Source: an uncultured Verrucomicrobiota bacterium (GTDB lineage: Bacteria > Verrucomicrobiota > Verrucomicrobiia > Opitutales > UBA9783). Taken from it: DNA of 64,000 nt. Made by a program: the position numbers and the translations under genes. The notes under the pieces were generated by a model, which ran no database searches, was not told where the DNA came from, and worked only from the letters and a program-made list of their open reading frames with translations. Location: contig CABUVL010000003.1 in the NCBI GenBank assembly GCA_902495005.1, positions 1-64,000 of the forward strand, in the 5' to 3' direction. Below, in pieces: positions 36,511 to 45,778 of the stretch; the first letter of the stretch is position 1, and the number at the start of each line of letters is the position of its first letter.

Positions 36511-37122
36511 ATGTGCAAGCTGTTAGAAAAGTTTCTCCCGCCACAATGGAGGCAAAATAGGCATTATTTAATTGCTTACCAACATTCTGTAACCGTGGCT
36601 AATGCGGCCGAGCTTATTGCTGCCCGCAGCAATCTCGATGCTGAAAAAGCTTTTCTGTACGGGCTCATGCACGATGTGGGCAAATTTTTTGTCTCTCCGG
36701 AGGAAAAATACAAGCATCCTCGTATGGGTTATGAATTGATGGTCAAACAAAATCCTGATGTGGCCGATGTTTGTATCGCGCACCCTTTCCCGGATTTTAA
36801 TTTAAAATCCTATGTGCTTACTTATTGCCACGGGGATCTAGTTGAAGCTCGAAGGATTGAAGGCCTCTTGAGTGGGGTGCAGATGAACGATTACATAGAA
36901 TTGATTCAATTGTGCGATAAATTGTCGGGCATAGACAACTACGTTAGACTGGAAGATAAATTTAATTGGTACAGGCAAACGTGTACCGTGGATGAATTTT
37001 CTTTTCAAGCGAACTTTAATCGTTTGAGTACTATCAAAATGCATTGGGATGCCTTGATTGGCGGAGACCTGTATACCTTACTGAATCTACAAAAAGAAAC
37101 AACATTACCTGCGGCTTCCTAA
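36511..37122 (+). CDS. HD domain phosphohydrolase-like protein
   Basis: A 203-residue protein with an HD domain: His in YQHSVTVANAAELI near 26, and the HD pair in FLYGLMHDVGKFF near 52, followed by a further Asp near QLCDKLSG at 134. Such domains hydrolyse phosphate esters (nucleotides, cyclic nucleotides) with divalent metals. The substrate is unknown. There is no second domain. It lies 120 bases after rpoD on the same strand. Confidence 0.78.
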   Translation: MCKLLEKFLPPQWRQNRHYLIAYQHSVTVANAAELIAARSNLDAEKAFLYGLMHDVGKFFVSPEEKYKHPRMGYELMVKQNPDVADVCIAHPFPDFNLKSYVLTYCHGDLVEARRIEGLLSGVQMNDYIELIQLCDKLSGIDNYVRLEDKFNWYRQTCTVDEFSFQANFNRLSTIKMHWDALIGGDLYTLLNLQKETTLPAAS

Positions 37123-38078
37123 CAAGACGAAAGGCTGGCAAGCGATGTAGGACAGCTTGCGTTAGGGATTGAACGTTGCACAAAGATCGTAAACCTGAAC
37201 GATGAACACTGCAAGTTTGAACAACGTATTGAGGATGAAAGATCACTTCCGTCATTGGCTGATCGATCATCATTGTTCAGCATCTGTTATGTCCAGATAA
37301 AAGCGGGGCGACCGATACGTAAGGAAGTTTTATTACCTTGATGCTGTTGAAGAAGCCAGCTGCTTTGGGTGGATAGATTGTAGCTTAATGCGTGTAGATG
37401 GGATTACGCTTCAACGCTTTTCCACGAGACAACGTAACCTGGTTGGAGTTAAACAAAGAACGTTGGCGTAGAATGGAACGGTTGGGTAAAATGGCCCGGT
37501 TGGGTGTGCCGTTTTTGTCGATAAAAAGCCCTGTGAGTTTGTTATCGATGTAGGCGTGAAGTCCGCTCTGCAAGAGGACAATGTTGTTTTGGGAAATTTT
37601 TGGGCTTTCTCAGCCCCTTTATCAACACGTCCGTGTTGATACAATTCAGATTAAAAGGCGACAAGGCCTGATGCTTGAACAAAGGTTATTTATCGATTAT
37701 ACCCACCAGCATCGTATGTGGGGTGAGTGGAATGGCTACGGTCGGCTGATTAATGTCACAAGCGAGTGATTCATAACCCGCAGAGCCCTAAAATAAGTAG
37801 TTGAAATTAGTACATGTCTGAAGGTGTCTGACCAGCCTTCTTAGCCTAATGACTAATCAGCTTGTATTGTAATTACTTGATAATTAGTATGTTTTTTAAT
37901 GATTAACGCCCCAGGGTTCGATGGAATTGACGAAATCTTTCTTTAATCTACCCAGATGTCTACCCGGCGCACAGCCTTAGATCTTAAAATGCACTCCTCT
38001 TGACTCGCACCCAAGAATGAACAGCTTAACCAAACGCAGCTGATCAAAATAACGGCCATGCGCTTTCGAGGAATTGCA
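37123..38078. other. Long intergenic region with a palindrome and one possible short ORF
   Basis: About 950 bases with no firm gene. A 51-codon frame at 37398-37553 (MGLRFNAFPRDNVTWLELNK then a basic helix with ERLGK/ARLGV repeat) is possible. It contains an imperfect 18-base direct duplication at about 37472-37507. A perfect palindrome ATCAACACG-TC-CGTGTTGAT lies at 37621-37640 and could be an operator. The other short frames look random. Confidence 0.4.
37621..37640. repeat. Perfect 9-bp inverted repeat
   Basis: ATCAACACG and CGTGTTGAT separated by TC. The two-base spacer is too short for an RNA hairpin loop, so a binding site for a dimeric protein is likelier than a terminator. No gene is firmly placed next to it. 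Confidence 0.6.
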
Positions 38079-38155
38079 TGGTCGGGATGACTGGATTCGA
38101 ACCAGCGACACTTACGTCCCGAACGTAACGCTCTACCAGACTGAGCTACATCCCG
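38079..38155 (-). tRNA. tRNA-Pro (CGG)
   Basis: On the minus strand the acceptor CGGGATG pairs with CATCCCG. The anticodon stem TTACG/CGTAA encloses TTCGGGA, anticodon CGG. The encoded CCA is present. It lies 22 bases after the ruvC stop codon, in the same direction. Confidence 0.96.
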
Positions 38156-38177
38156 CAATTTTAATAGGAACGCGAAA

Positions 38178-38753
38178 TTAGGGGGACAGCAAGCTTTTAA
38201 GTGAAAAAAAGTGACATAAGGCTGCGGCCGTTGCGTCGGCTTCATCGGAGGGTAGGAGGTTGTCAATGTGGAGCAATTGGCTGACCATTTTGGAAACCTG
38301 TTCCTTGGTGGCTCTTCCGATGCCCACGATGGATTTTTTTATCCGTAGGGGCGGGTACTCTTTGGTTTCAATGCCGGCCAAAGCCACCGCTGCGAGACAG
38401 GCCCCGCGTGTTGACCCTAAAATTTGAGCGATTCTTGTGTTTTGAACGTAAATGGGTTGTTCAATTGAAACTACCTTAATGGGGTAGCTTTGTAAAAACC
38501 GTTGGGTGGTTTTGAAGATTTCTCCCAAGCACGTGATCGAATTGTACTTGGGGCCTAGTTTTAAGGTTAAGGTCTCGTGTAATTTAATGCTGTGATTGCC
38601 GATGACTTCGATGACGGAAAAACCAGAGCCACGTAAGCTGGGATCAACGCCCAAGATGTGTCCGCGAAATGCAGATGTCTGGGCACAAACAACCTTATTG
38701 ATCGGACAGCCCAAAATCTTACGGGTCCACAAATTGCGCCTGCTTGTGCTCAT
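38178..38753 (-). CDS. ruvC: Holliday junction resolvase RuvC
   Basis: A 191-residue endonuclease that cuts four-way DNA junctions with RuvAB. Catalytic acidic residues are visible in ILGVDPSLRGSGFSVIE near 37, VSIEQPIYVQNTRIA near 98 and SDEADATAAALCHF near 170. The first 30 residues (RRNLWTRKILGCPINK) precede the usual start, so a later initiation is possible, although no ATG lies between. Its start shares one base (TAATG) with the stop of the LysM lipoprotein gene. Confidence 0.92.
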   Translation of the reverse strand: MSTSRRNLWTRKILGCPINKVVCAQTSAFRGHILGVDPSLRGSGFSVIEVIGNHSIKLHETLTLKLGPKYNSITCLGEIFKTTQRFLQSYPIKVVSIEQPIYVQNTRIAQILGSTRGACLAAVALAGIETKEYPPLRIKKSIVGIGRATKEQVSKMVSQLLHIDNLLPSDEADATAAALCHFFSLKSLLSP

Positions 38754-39466
38754 TATTTCAATGCCGGAATTCGCAATTCCATACCAATTTTTAAGCTATT
38801 GGGAGAGGGTAGGAGGTTTCGATTTGCGTCAAAAATAATTTTCCATTTAACGGCGCTTCCGTACATCTTTAAGCTAATTTTAGACAGGGTGTCTTCGCTT
38901 TGCACGACATAGGTTCTTTCGACATTGGTGTTGGATTCCTTCGTGGGAGTAATTACGTAAGTGTTACTTGCGGCTGGATTTGCTTTTTTAGTGCGTTGCT
39001 TAAGTTGCGCGAGTTTCTTTTTGAGTTGGTTATTCTCATTTCGCAGTTGTTTAATGACCTCTTGAAGGTTGAGGTACTCGGGCGATTCGCTATAGTGGTC
39101 ATTGAATGGAAGCGTGCGAGCAAACTCCTTTTTTGCAGTTTCGATCATTTGTAAAACCATGGGGGCAATTTTACTGTTGGGGTCCTGGATTAAATGCTGA
39201 CGAAAGTGATAGATGGCAAAAATTGGGTCATGCCTTACGCTTAGGTAGAGTTGTCCCAGTTCAAAATGAGTTTTGTGGCCTTCATAATTGCGTTTTTCCA
39301 AGAGATGTTGAAATGCCTTGAAGGCTTCTTCGGGTCGGTTTTCGTTCAAAAATTGTTGGCCCTGACGGAAAAGAGGCTCTTCCGTTTCTTCCATGATTTG
39401 TTGAGAAGGATTACATCCTGACAGAAAGCAAATCACCATGAGCGGGATATAGGAATAAAACTTCAT
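38753..39466 (-). CDS. LysM-domain outer-membrane lipoprotein
   Basis: A 237-residue protein with a lipoprotein signal (ICFLSGC, lipidated Cys at about 18), a helical TPR-like part (about 30-110), a coiled coil (about 130-160, NENNQLKKKLAQLKQRTKKA) and a C-terminal LysM domain (YVVQSEDTLSKISLKMYG, ending with LKIGMELRIP) that binds peptidoglycan glycan. It probably links the outer membrane to the wall. It is directly followed by ruvC with a one-base overlap. Confidence 0.85.
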   Translation of the reverse strand: MKFYSYIPLMVICFLSGCNPSQQIMEETEEPLFRQGQQFLNENRPEEAFKAFQHLLEKRNYEGHKTHFELGQLYLSVRHDPIFAIYHFRQHLIQDPNSKIAPMVLQMIETAKKEFARTLPFNDHYSESPEYLNLQEVIKQLRNENNQLKKKLAQLKQRTKKANPAASNTYVITPTKESNTNVERTYVVQSEDTLSKISLKMYGSAVKWKIIFDANRNLLPSPNSLKIGMELRIPALK

Positions 39467-39669
39467 GTATAAAAATCAGAATTGCTGTATATTTCATTTC
39501 ATAAGCGGCTAGATACTGCAAGCATAAAGATTGATTTTGCTGTTTTTATTATACCGTTGAGAAATTTTATCACACATGACTCAAAACGTCAGCAAAGATG
39601 TGCCAGTAGTTGAAATATTTGGCAAATAAGCATCGAAAAATGTAGGAAAACTTTTCAAGATGGCAAGCA

Positions 39670-40680
39670 ATGAAAAAAATAGCTATCGTAGGGGCGAGTG
39701 GTTTGGTGGGGCAAGTTTTGTTGGAGCAATTGATCAATGGGATGAAGTTGCCTCCGGACTATTTTGTTTTGTTCGCTTCTAACAAGAATACGGACACCCA
39801 GCAGCGTTGTGGGGAACGCGTATTTAACCTGGAAAAGCTTTCGGAAGAGTGGTTGCCAAAGGTAGATGTTTGGTTCTTTGCGGCACCAGCCATCGTCTCA
39901 CAGCATTGGATCCCCATCATTTTAAAAAATAGTTCCGCCGTTTGCATCGATGGCAGTTGCGCGTTTCGTTTGGATGATGATGTTCCGTTGATCATACCTG
40001 AAATTAATGGGCAAGAATTGACGGGGAAAGAGCGCTTAATCGCCAGTCCCAATTGTACGACGAGCATTGGCTTGATGCCCTTGTGGCCGTTGCACAAGGT
40101 TTTCCATCTCAAGCGATTTTGGGGCCACAGTTACCAAGCGGCATCGGGAATGGGCGCCGGTGGTGTTAAGGAATTGAAGGCGCAATTGGACGCGTATAAT
40201 GCTGGCAATGTCATGCAGGTGCATCATTTCTACCGGCCTTTGGCGTTTAACGCCATCCCGCAAATTGGTCCGTTCGATGTCGACGGCAACTCGGAGGAGG
40301 AGAGAAAATTTGTAATGGAATCTCGAAAGATTTTAAGGGAAGATAAAATCAAAATCTTTGCAAATTGTGTTCGTGTGCCCGTGTTACGTTGTCATTCCAT
40401 TGCCATAAGTGCTGAATTTGCTCGAAAGCTCGATCTAAATGTTGCTAAAGAAATTTTGAAGCATGCGCCTGGCATTCATTTTTGTGAGAATGATTACCCA
40501 ACGGCCCTAGAGTACTCTGGAAATTTAAAGTGTGGTGTGGGGCGTTTACGCTATGATGACGCACTGGATAACGGCTTGGCCATGTGGGTGGTTGGAGATC
40601 AATTGCTCAAGGGGGCCGCTTTAAATATGTTGCAGATCTTTCAACGTTGGGCCGAGTTGACGCATTGGTCGGCCGAATAA
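39670..40680 (+). CDS. asd: Aspartate-semialdehyde dehydrogenase
   Basis: A 336-residue NADPH enzyme that makes aspartate semialdehyde, the branch point to lysine/diaminopimelate, threonine and methionine. The Rossmann motif is IVGASGLVGQVLLEQL at the N terminus. The active-site Cys lies in ASPNCTTSIGLMPLW near 131, and the substrate-binding stretch is YQAASGMGAGGVKEL near 158. It fits the DAP-type peptidoglycan implied by MurE in this window. Confidence 0.94.
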   Translation: MKKIAIVGASGLVGQVLLEQLINGMKLPPDYFVLFASNKNTDTQQRCGERVFNLEKLSEEWLPKVDVWFFAAPAIVSQHWIPIILKNSSAVCIDGSCAFRLDDDVPLIIPEINGQELTGKERLIASPNCTTSIGLMPLWPLHKVFHLKRFWGHSYQAASGMGAGGVKELKAQLDAYNAGNVMQVHHFYRPLAFNAIPQIGPFDVDGNSEEERKFVMESRKILREDKIKIFANCVRVPVLRCHSIAISAEFARKLDLNVAKEILKHAPGIHFCENDYPTALEYSGNLKCGVGRLRYDDALDNGLAMWVVGDQLLKGAALNMLQIFQRWAELTHWSAE

Positions 40681-41181
40681 TTACGGCTCGAGCAACTAGC
40701 TCGTTCGCAAGTTTTGCCTGCCTATTTGCCTATTTGTCGTGTCGACGTTTGATACCATTAAGGGCAGACGGATGAGGAGAGGGTGACGTTAAAGTTGAGG
40801 GTGGTAATGAATGTCATTGAAGAGAGACTCCAAATGTACGCGAGATTGCTTGGGCTTTGAGCGAATAGATGACTGGGTAGACATATTTGAGTTTGTGAAA
40901 AAGATCCTTTAATGCAAGTCAACGTAGAGATGTCTTGGCAATAGGGTTGTTTGAACATTAATGAGCTCCATCGAATTACGCTTGAACGGATTTGAGCTTG
41001 GATGTTGTTCGTGTTGGGTGAACAATCCTGGTTAAGAAGCATTGTGGGTCTCTCTTGGAGAAAAGTAGGTGGACCCTCTGCAAATAAATTTTTGTGGTGC
41101 TTTGCCGTTTCAATTGCAAGTTGATGTTGTTGGAAGTGATTTTGAGATTCTTGCTCGAGAAACGACGGTCGGTGTTGTTAT
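40681..41181. other. Intergenic region between convergent genes
   Basis: About 500 bases between the ends of asd and the AddB-like gene. A CGAGC/GCTCG five-base stem near 40687-40701 follows asd but lacks a T-run. The frames here (minus 40758-41042, plus 41069-41311) have no coding character. Confidence 0.45.
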
Positions 41182-43359
41182 TTACGTGATTATTGGGCAG
41201 AAACTTATTGGCAATCGTGATAAATCTTCTTTAAGTTCAACGAGGCTACGGCCGTTGGTCTTTACTTGCTCCATCCACGCTAAAGTACCATCCAACTTTT
41301 GCAGCAATTGATGGTAGTCCTGTGTTTGAATGCGAGTGGGCGTAACAACCGTAAGTGCGATGTCTTCGGCCCCTAATTTTTGAATTTGTTGGCCGTAGAG
41401 GAATAATTGCAAGCCTTTCCCCTGCTTAATTTGACTGGGGGTGAAGAGGTAATTGTTGGCAGTTTTGTAATCTACAATGGTGACGGAATGCGATGCTTGT
41501 GGTTCAGCTTGAACGAGTAAGTCGATGCGACCTGATAAAATTCCGCTGACCTTCGGTAAGGGCCATTCGGTGTGTAATTGCGTATGGTTAAATAAATATT
41601 CGCATTGCTGTGCGATGTGTGTGCACATGAAGGTAGCTTGATCCAGCCACTGATGAATGAAACAGGGCTGTTGTACGTTTTCATCCTTGTAAAGGTTCTT
41701 GAGCGCAAGGCTTTGTTGCCCCAGGTTTTTACGGATAAGTGCGGGCCAGTCGGAAGGTACTTTGTCGAATTGTAAACATTGATGCACCCATTCACCGAGG
41801 ATCTTTTTCTTGTTGCAGATAGAACGAAAGTCGGTGAGTGGAAAAATGTTGAGAATGTTTTCGAGCCATGTTTGCCACGGTGCCAGTTTGAGTCGCTCCC
41901 AGGCTTTGCAGGATAATTGTATGCATTGTGGATCTAATTCTAAGCGGTCTCGAGAGAGGTGTGGATGGACCGTAATATTTTCTAACGTTTGTCTTTCCTC
42001 AACAGAGGCCGTGTCGTTGGCTTCCCACAAAGGGGCTGCAGCGGCATTGCCTTCCGATGAAGTTTCGCTGTAAGTTACAAAAATTTTTTCGCCGTGCTCT
42101 TCTAGGTTTTTGACGACTTCTCTTAAAAAATTTGTTTGATTTCCCCAAGATTCATAATTGGCGCAAGAGAAGATGTAGCGATTGAATGGGAAACTGACGG
42201 CCGTTTCGAGTTTTACGTAGTGGGACGGATAAATGCATTGATCGTGATTTAAATATGCCTTTAGGCGGCTCAAGAATTGTTCACGTGTTAGGGGAAGGGG
42301 GTAGCCCGTTTTGTGAAGTGTTATTGGATCCCTTATAAGACTTAGGTGGTTTTTTAAGGCCTTGTCAATGAGGCTTAAAAAATCGTCGAATGAGCCTTCT
42401 TCTGCCAGTTTTGGAAGGATGAATTTGTCGATCCACGAGCAACGTTGGTCTCGCAGGTACTTTTGTAAGATCTCGTATCGATAATGAATGCAATTATGCG
42501 CGGTGTTGATTAAATCACGATGTATGGTTGTATACAGTTCTTTTTCAATGTAATTGTAATTGCGTAGAAGCGTTACGTAGTCAAAGAATGCTTCGACGCT
42601 GGCCTGATTTATCCATTCTATCCAGGCCTTATTGAGTGCAGATGCGACGGACGTAGGGGGGCTTACGAGCGGCATAAGCTGGGAGGGCAGGATGCATACG
42701 GCATCGGTTTGCATTTGTACCCATCGAATTTCTTCGTGTACGTTGGCAAATTTGCAGACCGTCTTTGCGCTTGCCAATTCAAGTTGTGGCGATCGAATGA
42801 GCTGCACGTCCTTAAATTGTTGCAAGATGTAAGACTGATTCAGTGAAAAGCCAATCCATTCGCAAGGAATGGGCAAGGTGTCGAGGAGACTTAAGAAGAA
42901 ATTGTGTAATTTGCCGTAAAAATGGCCGTACAAGATGATTTTTTCGAAATCCAGCGTCAAATGAGGGGTGCTTTGGCCCATCAAAGAAGGAATTGTCCAA
43001 TTGGATTGCCGCAACCATGCTTTGAGTTTCGTTTGAACCTCAGTTGACTGTTGTTGGAAGAAGTTATCAATGTGACAGAGCGGGTCGTCAAGGTATTGTT
43101 CGTCAGATAGGAACGCGGCGTACGGGGGCGGCAGGCATTTTACGTCTAAGGCGGATGTGTTGAGAATTTTGTTAAAAAATTGGCTTGGGGTAAAGGTGCA
43201 CACACATTCTTTAGCCTTGGCAACGAGCTCGGTGAATATTGCGACGTCTTGTTGAGTGGGGAATATCCAGGCAATTTTATGGGCCTTGCGAGTGTTTAAC
43301 TGGTTTTTTGCAAATTCCAAACCGAGGCGTGCCGATTCAAATAAAAACACCTTGACCAT
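41182..43359 (-). CDS. AddB/RecB-like PD-(D/E)XK nuclease family protein
   Basis: A 725-residue protein from the ATG at 43357-43359. A TTG start 30 bases upstream is the alternative. The C-terminal 170 residues hold a RecB-type nuclease domain: a lone His region (HQWLDQATFMCTHIAQQC), GRIDLL with the first metal-binding Asp, VTIVDYKT with Asp and Lys, and QLFLYGQQI of motif QxxxY. The large N-terminal part resembles the inactive helicase half of AddB but shows no Walker A motif. AddB normally works with AddA in double-strand break repair, and no addA lies nearby. No C-terminal Fe-S cysteines are visible. Confidence 0.7.
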   Translation of the reverse strand: MVKVFLFESARLGLEFAKNQLNTRKAHKIAWIFPTQQDVAIFTELVAKAKECVCTFTPSQFFNKILNTSALDVKCLPPPYAAFLSDEQYLDDPLCHIDNFFQQQSTEVQTKLKAWLRQSNWTIPSLMGQSTPHLTLDFEKIILYGHFYGKLHNFFLSLLDTLPIPCEWIGFSLNQSYILQQFKDVQLIRSPQLELASAKTVCKFANVHEEIRWVQMQTDAVCILPSQLMPLVSPPTSVASALNKAWIEWINQASVEAFFDYVTLLRNYNYIEKELYTTIHRDLINTAHNCIHYRYEILQKYLRDQRCSWIDKFILPKLAEEGSFDDFLSLIDKALKNHLSLIRDPITLHKTGYPLPLTREQFLSRLKAYLNHDQCIYPSHYVKLETAVSFPFNRYIFSCANYESWGNQTNFLREVVKNLEEHGEKIFVTYSETSSEGNAAAAPLWEANDTASVEERQTLENITVHPHLSRDRLELDPQCIQLSCKAWERLKLAPWQTWLENILNIFPLTDFRSICNKKKILGEWVHQCLQFDKVPSDWPALIRKNLGQQSLALKNLYKDENVQQPCFIHQWLDQATFMCTHIAQQCEYLFNHTQLHTEWPLPKVSGILSGRIDLLVQAEPQASHSVTIVDYKTANNYLFTPSQIKQGKGLQLFLYGQQIQKLGAEDIALTVVTPTRIQTQDYHQLLQKLDGTLAWMEQVKTNGRSLVELKEDLSRLPISFCPIIT

Positions 43360-43398
43360 AAGAATGATTATAAATTTAATTGCAATCAATTATCAAAT

Positions 43399-44154
43399 AT
43401 GGTCCATGGGCAGTACAAGAAAACAATGGCTGAAAATTCAAAAAAAGCAGGCAGGGATGAAAACGTTGAAAAGGCAAATGGCTTAGGTCTTTTGTCAGAA
43501 CTGTTTTTTAATTTGTGCTTACCCACCTTAGTCCTCATGAAGGGGTACGTCTGGCTTGGTTTATCGCCCAAGTATGGGGTTGTCTTGGCCATGTCCTGTC
43601 CGTTTACCTACGGTCTCATCGAATGGATCAGAGAGGGCCATTTTAATTGGATTTCTTTTTTGGGTCTAATAAGTATTTCGGTGAAGGGCAGTATCGGATT
43701 ATTTGAGTGCTCTAACTATTGGCTTGCCATCAATGAAGCTCTGTTGCCAGGCATCCTCGGTACGGCGGTTTTGTACTTGAGGTTGACCCATCGTCCCGCA
43801 TTTTTAACAAAATTTTTATTGAATGATCAGTTTTGTAAGGTGGCAGAAGTGAAAGCTGCGTTAAAACAGTATCACAATTATACGCAGTTAATTCGCAAGG
43901 TCCTCTTGTATGAATGGCTTTTGGCGGGTTTGTTTTTTGTAAGCTCGCTGTTGAATTTTGTGTTGGCTAAATGTCTGGTCGTGCACCCGGCTGGGAGTGG
44001 GGAATTTAATCACGAACTGGGGGTAATGACGGCCTGGAGCTTTGTAATTATTGCGGTTCCAGCGACCTTGGGATTGTTTTTCATCGTTTGGCAATTTTTT
44101 TTGAACGTCCGTAAATTATCGCATTTAAAATGGCACGAAATTATAAGAGATTGA
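43399..44154 (+). CDS. VC0807-like integral membrane protein
   Basis: A 251-residue protein with six or so hydrophobic segments: a start LLSELFFNLCLPTLVLMK, then AMSCPFTYGLIEWIREG and a central SISVKGSIGLFECSNYWLAI. This layout matches the VC0807 family of uncharacterised membrane proteins, related in appearance to septation protein IspZ. ATG at 43426 (MAENSKK) is an alternative start. Function unknown. It overlaps the following prepilin gene by 25 bases. Confidence 0.65.
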   Translation: MVHGQYKKTMAENSKKAGRDENVEKANGLGLLSELFFNLCLPTLVLMKGYVWLGLSPKYGVVLAMSCPFTYGLIEWIREGHFNWISFLGLISISVKGSIGLFECSNYWLAINEALLPGILGTAVLYLRLTHRPAFLTKFLLNDQFCKVAEVKAALKQYHNYTQLIRKVLLYEWLLAGLFFVSSLLNFVLAKCLVVHPAGSGEFNHELGVMTAWSFVIIAVPATLGLFFIVWQFFLNVRKLSHLKWHEIIRD

Positions 44155-44819
44155 CGGATAAGACGTGCAGGGCATTTACGCTGTTAGAGGTATTAACGGT
44201 ATTGTCGATCATCAGTATATTTATGGGGCTTTTGTTCCCGTTGGGAGAAAAATTTGTAAAAAAGAGTCGCTGCATGGCGGATGCGTATCACCTACGTCAA
44301 ATTGCCTTGGCTTACTTGGATTTTTTATCAAATGATGCCTCAAACGCGCAAAAGTTGAATGCTGTTAAAAGCGCGTACGATGTCGCAAGTGTTTTGGCAG
44401 AAGGGGGTTACATCCAAGATCCTTGCGTGTATTTGTCGCAACAGGAAACGAAGCAGCTGGAAGTAATGCCCTTGCAAGTGGGGTACCTATCACAAGGCGG
44501 TCAGTGGTGTGAAGATGCAAACTTTCGGCAAATCCCCATTAGTTGGGTATTTATTGTGGGAATACCTGCGAATGAAAAATTAAGAAGTACGCCCATTGCT
44601 TATTCGCGCGGTTTGAACTTGCGCACGGGAAGGTGGGAGGAAAATAGCACTTATGGTGCGACTGGCGGCTTTGTTGCATTTTTGGATGGTCACGTTAAGT
44701 TTTTCTCGTCGCTTAAAAATCAATTGGTGGATTATCAGACGAACCAAGTCACAAGTTCCATCCAACGGGCGGTTCCTAACGGAGCGCGTGCTTACGACAC
44801 TCAAGGGCGTGTTTGGTAA
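44130..44819 (+). CDS. Type IV prepilin-like protein with C-terminal DGHV motif
   Basis: A 229-residue protein with the prepilin methylation motif FTLLEVLTVLSIISIFMGLL after a basic leader. The residue before the cleavage site is Ala (CRA) instead of the usual Gly. The tail carries FVAFLDGHVKFF, the H-X9-DG type ending of the large prepilin families of Verrucomicrobia, Planctomycetes and Lentisphaerae. It is probably processed by PilD and placed in a pseudopilus or secretion apparatus. Its first 25 bases lie within the preceding membrane-protein gene. Confidence 0.85.
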   Translation: MARNYKRLTDKTCRAFTLLEVLTVLSIISIFMGLLFPLGEKFVKKSRCMADAYHLRQIALAYLDFLSNDASNAQKLNAVKSAYDVASVLAEGGYIQDPCVYLSQQETKQLEVMPLQVGYLSQGGQWCEDANFRQIPISWVFIVGIPANEKLRSTPIAYSRGLNLRTGRWEENSTYGATGGFVAFLDGHVKFFSSLKNQLVDYQTNQVTSSIQRAVPNGARAYDTQGRVW

Positions 44820-44968
44820 GGAGGGCGTGGATCGAATCAAGGGAGATTGAACAAAGCGGTTGGCTTTAATTCGATAATTATAAACGAGTTAACTGTTGAT
44901 TAAAATTTTCAAATAAGACAACAGTTGATCGGCTTGCCTGTAAATTTCGAAAACTATGTGTGAGATAA

Positions 44969-45778
44969 TTAATGCTCTTTGAGCAAGATGCGTTCGATGT
45001 GTATGGCATGGCCATTGAGAGGATTGAATTGAATAGAAACGCCGTTAAGCATACTGAGGCCGCTGGCTACCTCGAAGCGGCACGGTTTGCCCGCGATTGA
45101 TTTCGTTATAATGGGCTCAGCTGTGAACCCAAGAATTCCATTGAATGGGCCGCACATGCCAAGATCGGTGATAAATGCGGTGTTTTTTAACAACTGTTCA
45201 TCCGCTGTTTGAACGTGCGTGTGGGTCCCAACGACCGCCGTAACCGATTGCTCGGCTAAGAAATAGGCAAGTGCTTTCTTTTCTGCGGTGGATTCGGCGT
45301 GAATGTCTACAACGATATTGCAAATGCCTTGGTCTTTTAATTCGTTGATAATTGATTGCGCTGTCTTGAATGGGCAATCGAGAGACATGTTCATAAATGC
45401 ACGTCCTAGAAGTCCGAATAGAGCGATCTTAATTCCGTTGCTTTCGACGATGAGATAGGTTTTGCCGGGGCATTCAGGCGGAAAATTGGCGGGTCGGCAA
45501 ACGTAATTGAGCGAGTTAATTTCTTCCCAAAATTTGCGTTGATTCCAGGTGTGATTCCCTAACGATAAAGCGTGAATGCCGGCTTGTTTTAACTCTTCGG
45601 CGATGTCGCGTGTGAGGCCAAACCCTCCGGCGGCATTTTCCGCGTTGGCAAACGTAAAGGTACTCGCGTAATGTTGAGTTAATTGTGCCAGTTGTGCTTG
45701 TAAAAATTTTCTACCTGCCTGCCCGACGACATCTCCAAAGTATAACAAGTTACATGTTTGATCTGATTCTATCTCCAT
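44969..45778 (-). CDS. YmdB-family metallophosphoesterase
   Basis: A 269-residue enzyme of the TIGR00282/YmdB group, 2',3'-cyclic nucleotide phosphodiesterases. The metal-binding set is visible: FGDVVGQAGR near 15, NAENAAGGFG near 45, SLGNHTWNQ near 72, and GTHTHVQTAD near 184, with the typical FITDLGMCGP. In Bacillus, YmdB affects RNA turnover and biofilm choice. No partner gene is adjacent here. Confidence 0.92.
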   Translation of the reverse strand: MEIESDQTCNLLYFGDVVGQAGRKFLQAQLAQLTQHYASTFTFANAENAAGGFGLTRDIAEELKQAGIHALSLGNHTWNQRKFWEEINSLNYVCRPANFPPECPGKTYLIVESNGIKIALFGLLGRAFMNMSLDCPFKTAQSIINELKDQGICNIVVDIHAESTAEKKALAYFLAEQSVTAVVGTHTHVQTADEQLLKNTAFITDLGMCGPFNGILGFTAEPIITKSIAGKPCRFEVASGLSMLNGVSIQFNPLNGHAIHIERILLKEH

